From assembly GCA_935421135.1 (NCBI GenBank), contig OW285192.1, positions 7,581,001 to 7,645,000 on the forward strand: a stretch of DNA of 64,000 nucleotides, given 5' to 3'. The notes under the pieces are model-generated. The model did not search any database. It worked only from the letters and a program-made list of their open reading frames with translations, and was not told where the DNA came from. The number at the start of each line of letters is the position of its first letter. Within the stretch, counting starts at the first letter, position 1. The position numbers and the translations under genes were made by a program. This document shows positions 61,359 through 64,000 of this stretch, in pieces. This DNA is from Bugulina stolonifera (Eukaryota; Bryozoa; Gymnolaemata; Cheilostomatida; Bugulidae).

Positions 61359-63725
61359 GTGAGCCTACGAAGGTGAAGTTTGAATTACATATAGTAAGTT
61401 TGAATTATTTGAAGCTATTTATACAGTGCCCAGCAGGGACCAAGGCAAACAGCTTGAACTATCCAAGTTTGTGAACTGTGCGAGGCTTGAATTAAGCAAG
61501 TTCCACTGTATTATAATAACCACTCTGTAGTGCATGGTGGAAAAATATCAGCCCATCCCTGGCCAAAAACAACTACAGTACGCATTGCAAAAATATGTCA
61601 ATACGCTATGTTGTCATTTCAGGGGGGTCCCCTGAAATGACAACGCGGTGCATTATTTTAAAAGAATTACCACTGTAGGCATTGGGTTAATAATCATTGA
61701 AGGATGATTCATCAATGATGAAGGCCACAATGTGTGACCTTTTTATTGGCTAAATGTGATGTTTTCCAAGAGTCAGCTTTTATTGCAGTGATTGTCTTCT
61801 CTTGATCATTTTAACAGTGCAGTTGGAGTTGTCTTCTCTTGTGCCCAGCAAAGTGAAACTCACAATATTTCCATTGCATAGAAATTATTTTAGACTGATG
61901 TTTAGGATGCTTTGTGATAGCACCGTAGATATGTGAACAAAACTTGCATCAGCTACATAGTTTAGAGATTGATATTTTAGCTGGCAAGAAATTCAAGCTA
62001 GCGAGTATTATTTTTTGCAATGCAATAGCGTTCCTGTTGGTTAAAGTGAATTCAACATGCATCATTAGAAAATACTTCTCTACTTATGACCTACTCTCTA
62101 GAATGAAGGAAAAGCGTAGTACAATTTATTAAATTTTAATTTAGGATTTCGAAATCAAGCTATCAGAATATCAGGTAGAAATCAGTTGAATCACTAAAAG
62201 TAGGCCTAATAGGATAATATAAAATATGTAATATTAAATTATATAATATTTTTTTAATATTATTTTAAAAAATATTATAAATTTAAATTTCAACTTCACT
62301 GGTTAAAATATCATAGTGTGATAATTATTATTTACATTTCATTAGTATATCTATAATAGTTATAGTACTTAAGGCCTAAATAGTCATAGTCATAGTGTAC
62401 ATGTATGTATTGAATAAATATTTATTAAATTCAAAATTGGAAGTTTCGCCATCATCACATGTATTAAATTATTAATATTAATTATAATTATCTTGTCTTT
62501 ATGCTTTCTTCGTGTTGTTATTGATTGGTATTAAATTTAGTGAACTTACTTATTAGCTATTGCTTCCAACTAATGCTTGCTGTAAATCCGATAACTAATG
62601 CTAATGATCAATCAGGCCGCTAGAGAATACTCACTGTCATGTTTGGAACCATGGGAATTATTATTATACCTGCCCTGTTGCAGTCCTGCAGCCCTCATTC
62701 TTTTGCCAAGTGCCTGTTTATTCTGCCTATAAAAGTTTTTATGGTAGCAGAGGATTTATCAGTAGCTACTGAATCGGAAGCAAGAAGAAATCTGCTTCCA
62801 TATGAACCAAAAAGAGCAAATATATATATGCTACTACTTCATCAATTTCTGACTGTAAACTATAGGCCTAGTTGGTGAAATGTACAACACAGTGACAGTA
62901 ATAAATCATGAACAGCAATTTACAGCAACAAGACTGTAGACCTGGTTGGTAATATGGAAACCATAGGCTTCATTACGGATTTTATTACAATTGCTGTGGA
63001 AGCTCTAGCTCAACTGAAATGAATACATCTAGGCCCTAGGGCTGTCACAGCACATTTCCATATCAATTGACTATGATCAACACATTTGAGTACTACAGAC
63101 CAAGACAATGTACTGTACTGTACTGAATGCCCCCAAACAGATCTGGAGGTATCTTGCAATAACAGACTTTAATAATGTGGTCATAAACCACAATAGAATC
63201 ATGCTGCTCTTCTGGAACTCAGCTGTTCTTCTCGAAACAAAGCAAGAGGGGGCTTTCAGGGCTCATCCTTCATAGATACACAACAGAGACCTCTAGAGTA
63301 TTTTGGTACCAGAAACAACTGTAGAGCTCATTGTGGTTGTAATAATATGTTAATTCTACTTCAACTCAATCTTGGCTGACTCAGTCATTGAGTTGTGAAA
63401 GTTTATGATCAAATGTTTGAAATGGGTAGCCTTTGTCAGACTGGACTTGCTCTGAGACCCTGTCATTGGATATAGATCACCAGCGATGGCCTGCAGGCAC
63501 TAAGATTACAACCTGTAGGCGGATGTCAGCCTGAAGCCAGTGCTGTAGGCTACTCTGACTTCGTCCTTTCAAGTCTTATTAACATTTAATGCACCTTGAT
63601 CTTCTGCATCCTGATCAGCGATCTAGACCCTCACCATTGCTGAATGAAATTTAAAACTGAAGAGATGTACATATACCATTATTGTCTGGTTCTATCGATG
63701 ATGTGGTATTCAATTTATTTTAATG
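61359..63725. other. Intergenic region, no recognised gene
   Basis: Mixed AT-rich DNA with a hairpin (61610-61644) and a TAATATT-rich stretch near 62225-62290. A plus frame at 62639-62878 starts with ATG and a hydrophobic segment, but has no family resemblance or splice support. The block 63420-63640 is less AT-rich and might be an old transposon fragment. Confidence 0.45.
61610..61644. repeat. Perfect 16-bp inverted repeat (hairpin)
   Basis: Arms GTTGTCATTTCAGGGG and CCCCTGAAATGACAAC are exact complements with a 3-base loop. It could form a strong cruciform or RNA hairpin. It may be the paired end of a small palindromic element. Confidence 0.95.
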
Positions 63726-63729
63726 TGAC

Positions 63730-64000
63730 TCCCATTAGCACCAGTAGTAGTAGCAGGGGTAGTAGCTGTAGCTTCAGGGTTATAGCATCAACAGTAGTAG
63801 GGGTAGTGGTAGCAGTGGCAGTAGTGGTAGCAGTTGTAGTAGCGGCACTGGTAGCTGCAGTGGTAGTATTAGTAGGAGTAGTAGAAGCAGCAGCAGTGGC
63901 CATAGTAGGAGCAGTAACAGCAGCACTAGTATGAAGAGCAATAGTAATAGTAGGAGGAACGGTAGAGGCAAGAAAAGCAACAGTAGCTGTTGTAGTAGCT
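63730..64000 (+). repeat. Trinucleotide (GTA/GCA-type) repeat tract
   Basis: Imperfect GTAGTAGCA, GTGGTAGCAG units running to the window edge. The tract keeps frames open on both strands (poly-Ala/Val on plus, poly-Leu on minus); these are not convincing genes. Confidence 0.9.

Noticed and set aside
63644..64000. Poly-Ala/Val and poly-Leu proteins
   Set aside because: Frames come from an imperfect triplet repeat and are open on both strands.

Overview
This window is animal (metazoan) genomic DNA: AT-rich, intron-rich, with short exons (about 40-750 bp), GT/AG splice sites and many transposable-element remnants. Gene content (a 26/29-kDa-type cathepsin, a fucolectin-type lectin, B-box/coiled-coil/propeller proteins, an NRPS-like adenylation-reductase protein) points to a marine invertebrate. 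Sponge or mollusc are both possible; the sequence alone does not decide. Exons were assembled by hand from splice signals, reading phase and family similarity.

Layout. (1) 188-12968, minus: an NRPS-like gene (adenylation, carrier protein, thioester reductase), at least 16 exons, running off the left edge before its 3' end. (2) 14376-22015, minus: two tandem, related genes for small single-pass membrane proteins whose outer part resembles an NTR/TIMP fold, plus a phase-compatible signal-peptide exon in the wrong genomic order. (3) 23311-32168, minus: a complete 11-exon cysteine protease gene (548 codons) of the 26/29-kDa proteinase type; one intron carries a 2.07-kb DNA transposon and another a minisatellite built on a splice donor. 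(4) 34874-40868, plus: a lectin gene (PAN-like exon, then an F5/8-C fucolectin domain split over two exons), with a young, intact Ty3-type LTR retrotransposon (35914-40361) inserted antisense in the intron that splits the lectin domain. (5) 43940-49739 plus and 51064-56236 minus: a tail-to-tail pair of RING-less TRIM-like genes with almost identical exon lengths; the plus-strand copy ends inside a small inverted-repeat element. (6) 56237-64000: no convincing gene; it holds a 2.87-kb hAT-like element with a perfect 8-bp target duplication, a dispersed repeat related to 6.5-7.1 kb, a perfect hairpin and a triplet-repeat tract.

The genes do not form an operon or obvious pathway. Several (protease, NTR-like membrane proteins, lectin, TRIM-like proteins) belong to families often used in digestion, matrix turnover or immunity, but no functional link is shown here. 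Short repeats are everywhere: tRNA-derived SINEs, an over-used TACATGTA palindrome and a recurring GGAGTTGTCTTCTCTT-like motif.
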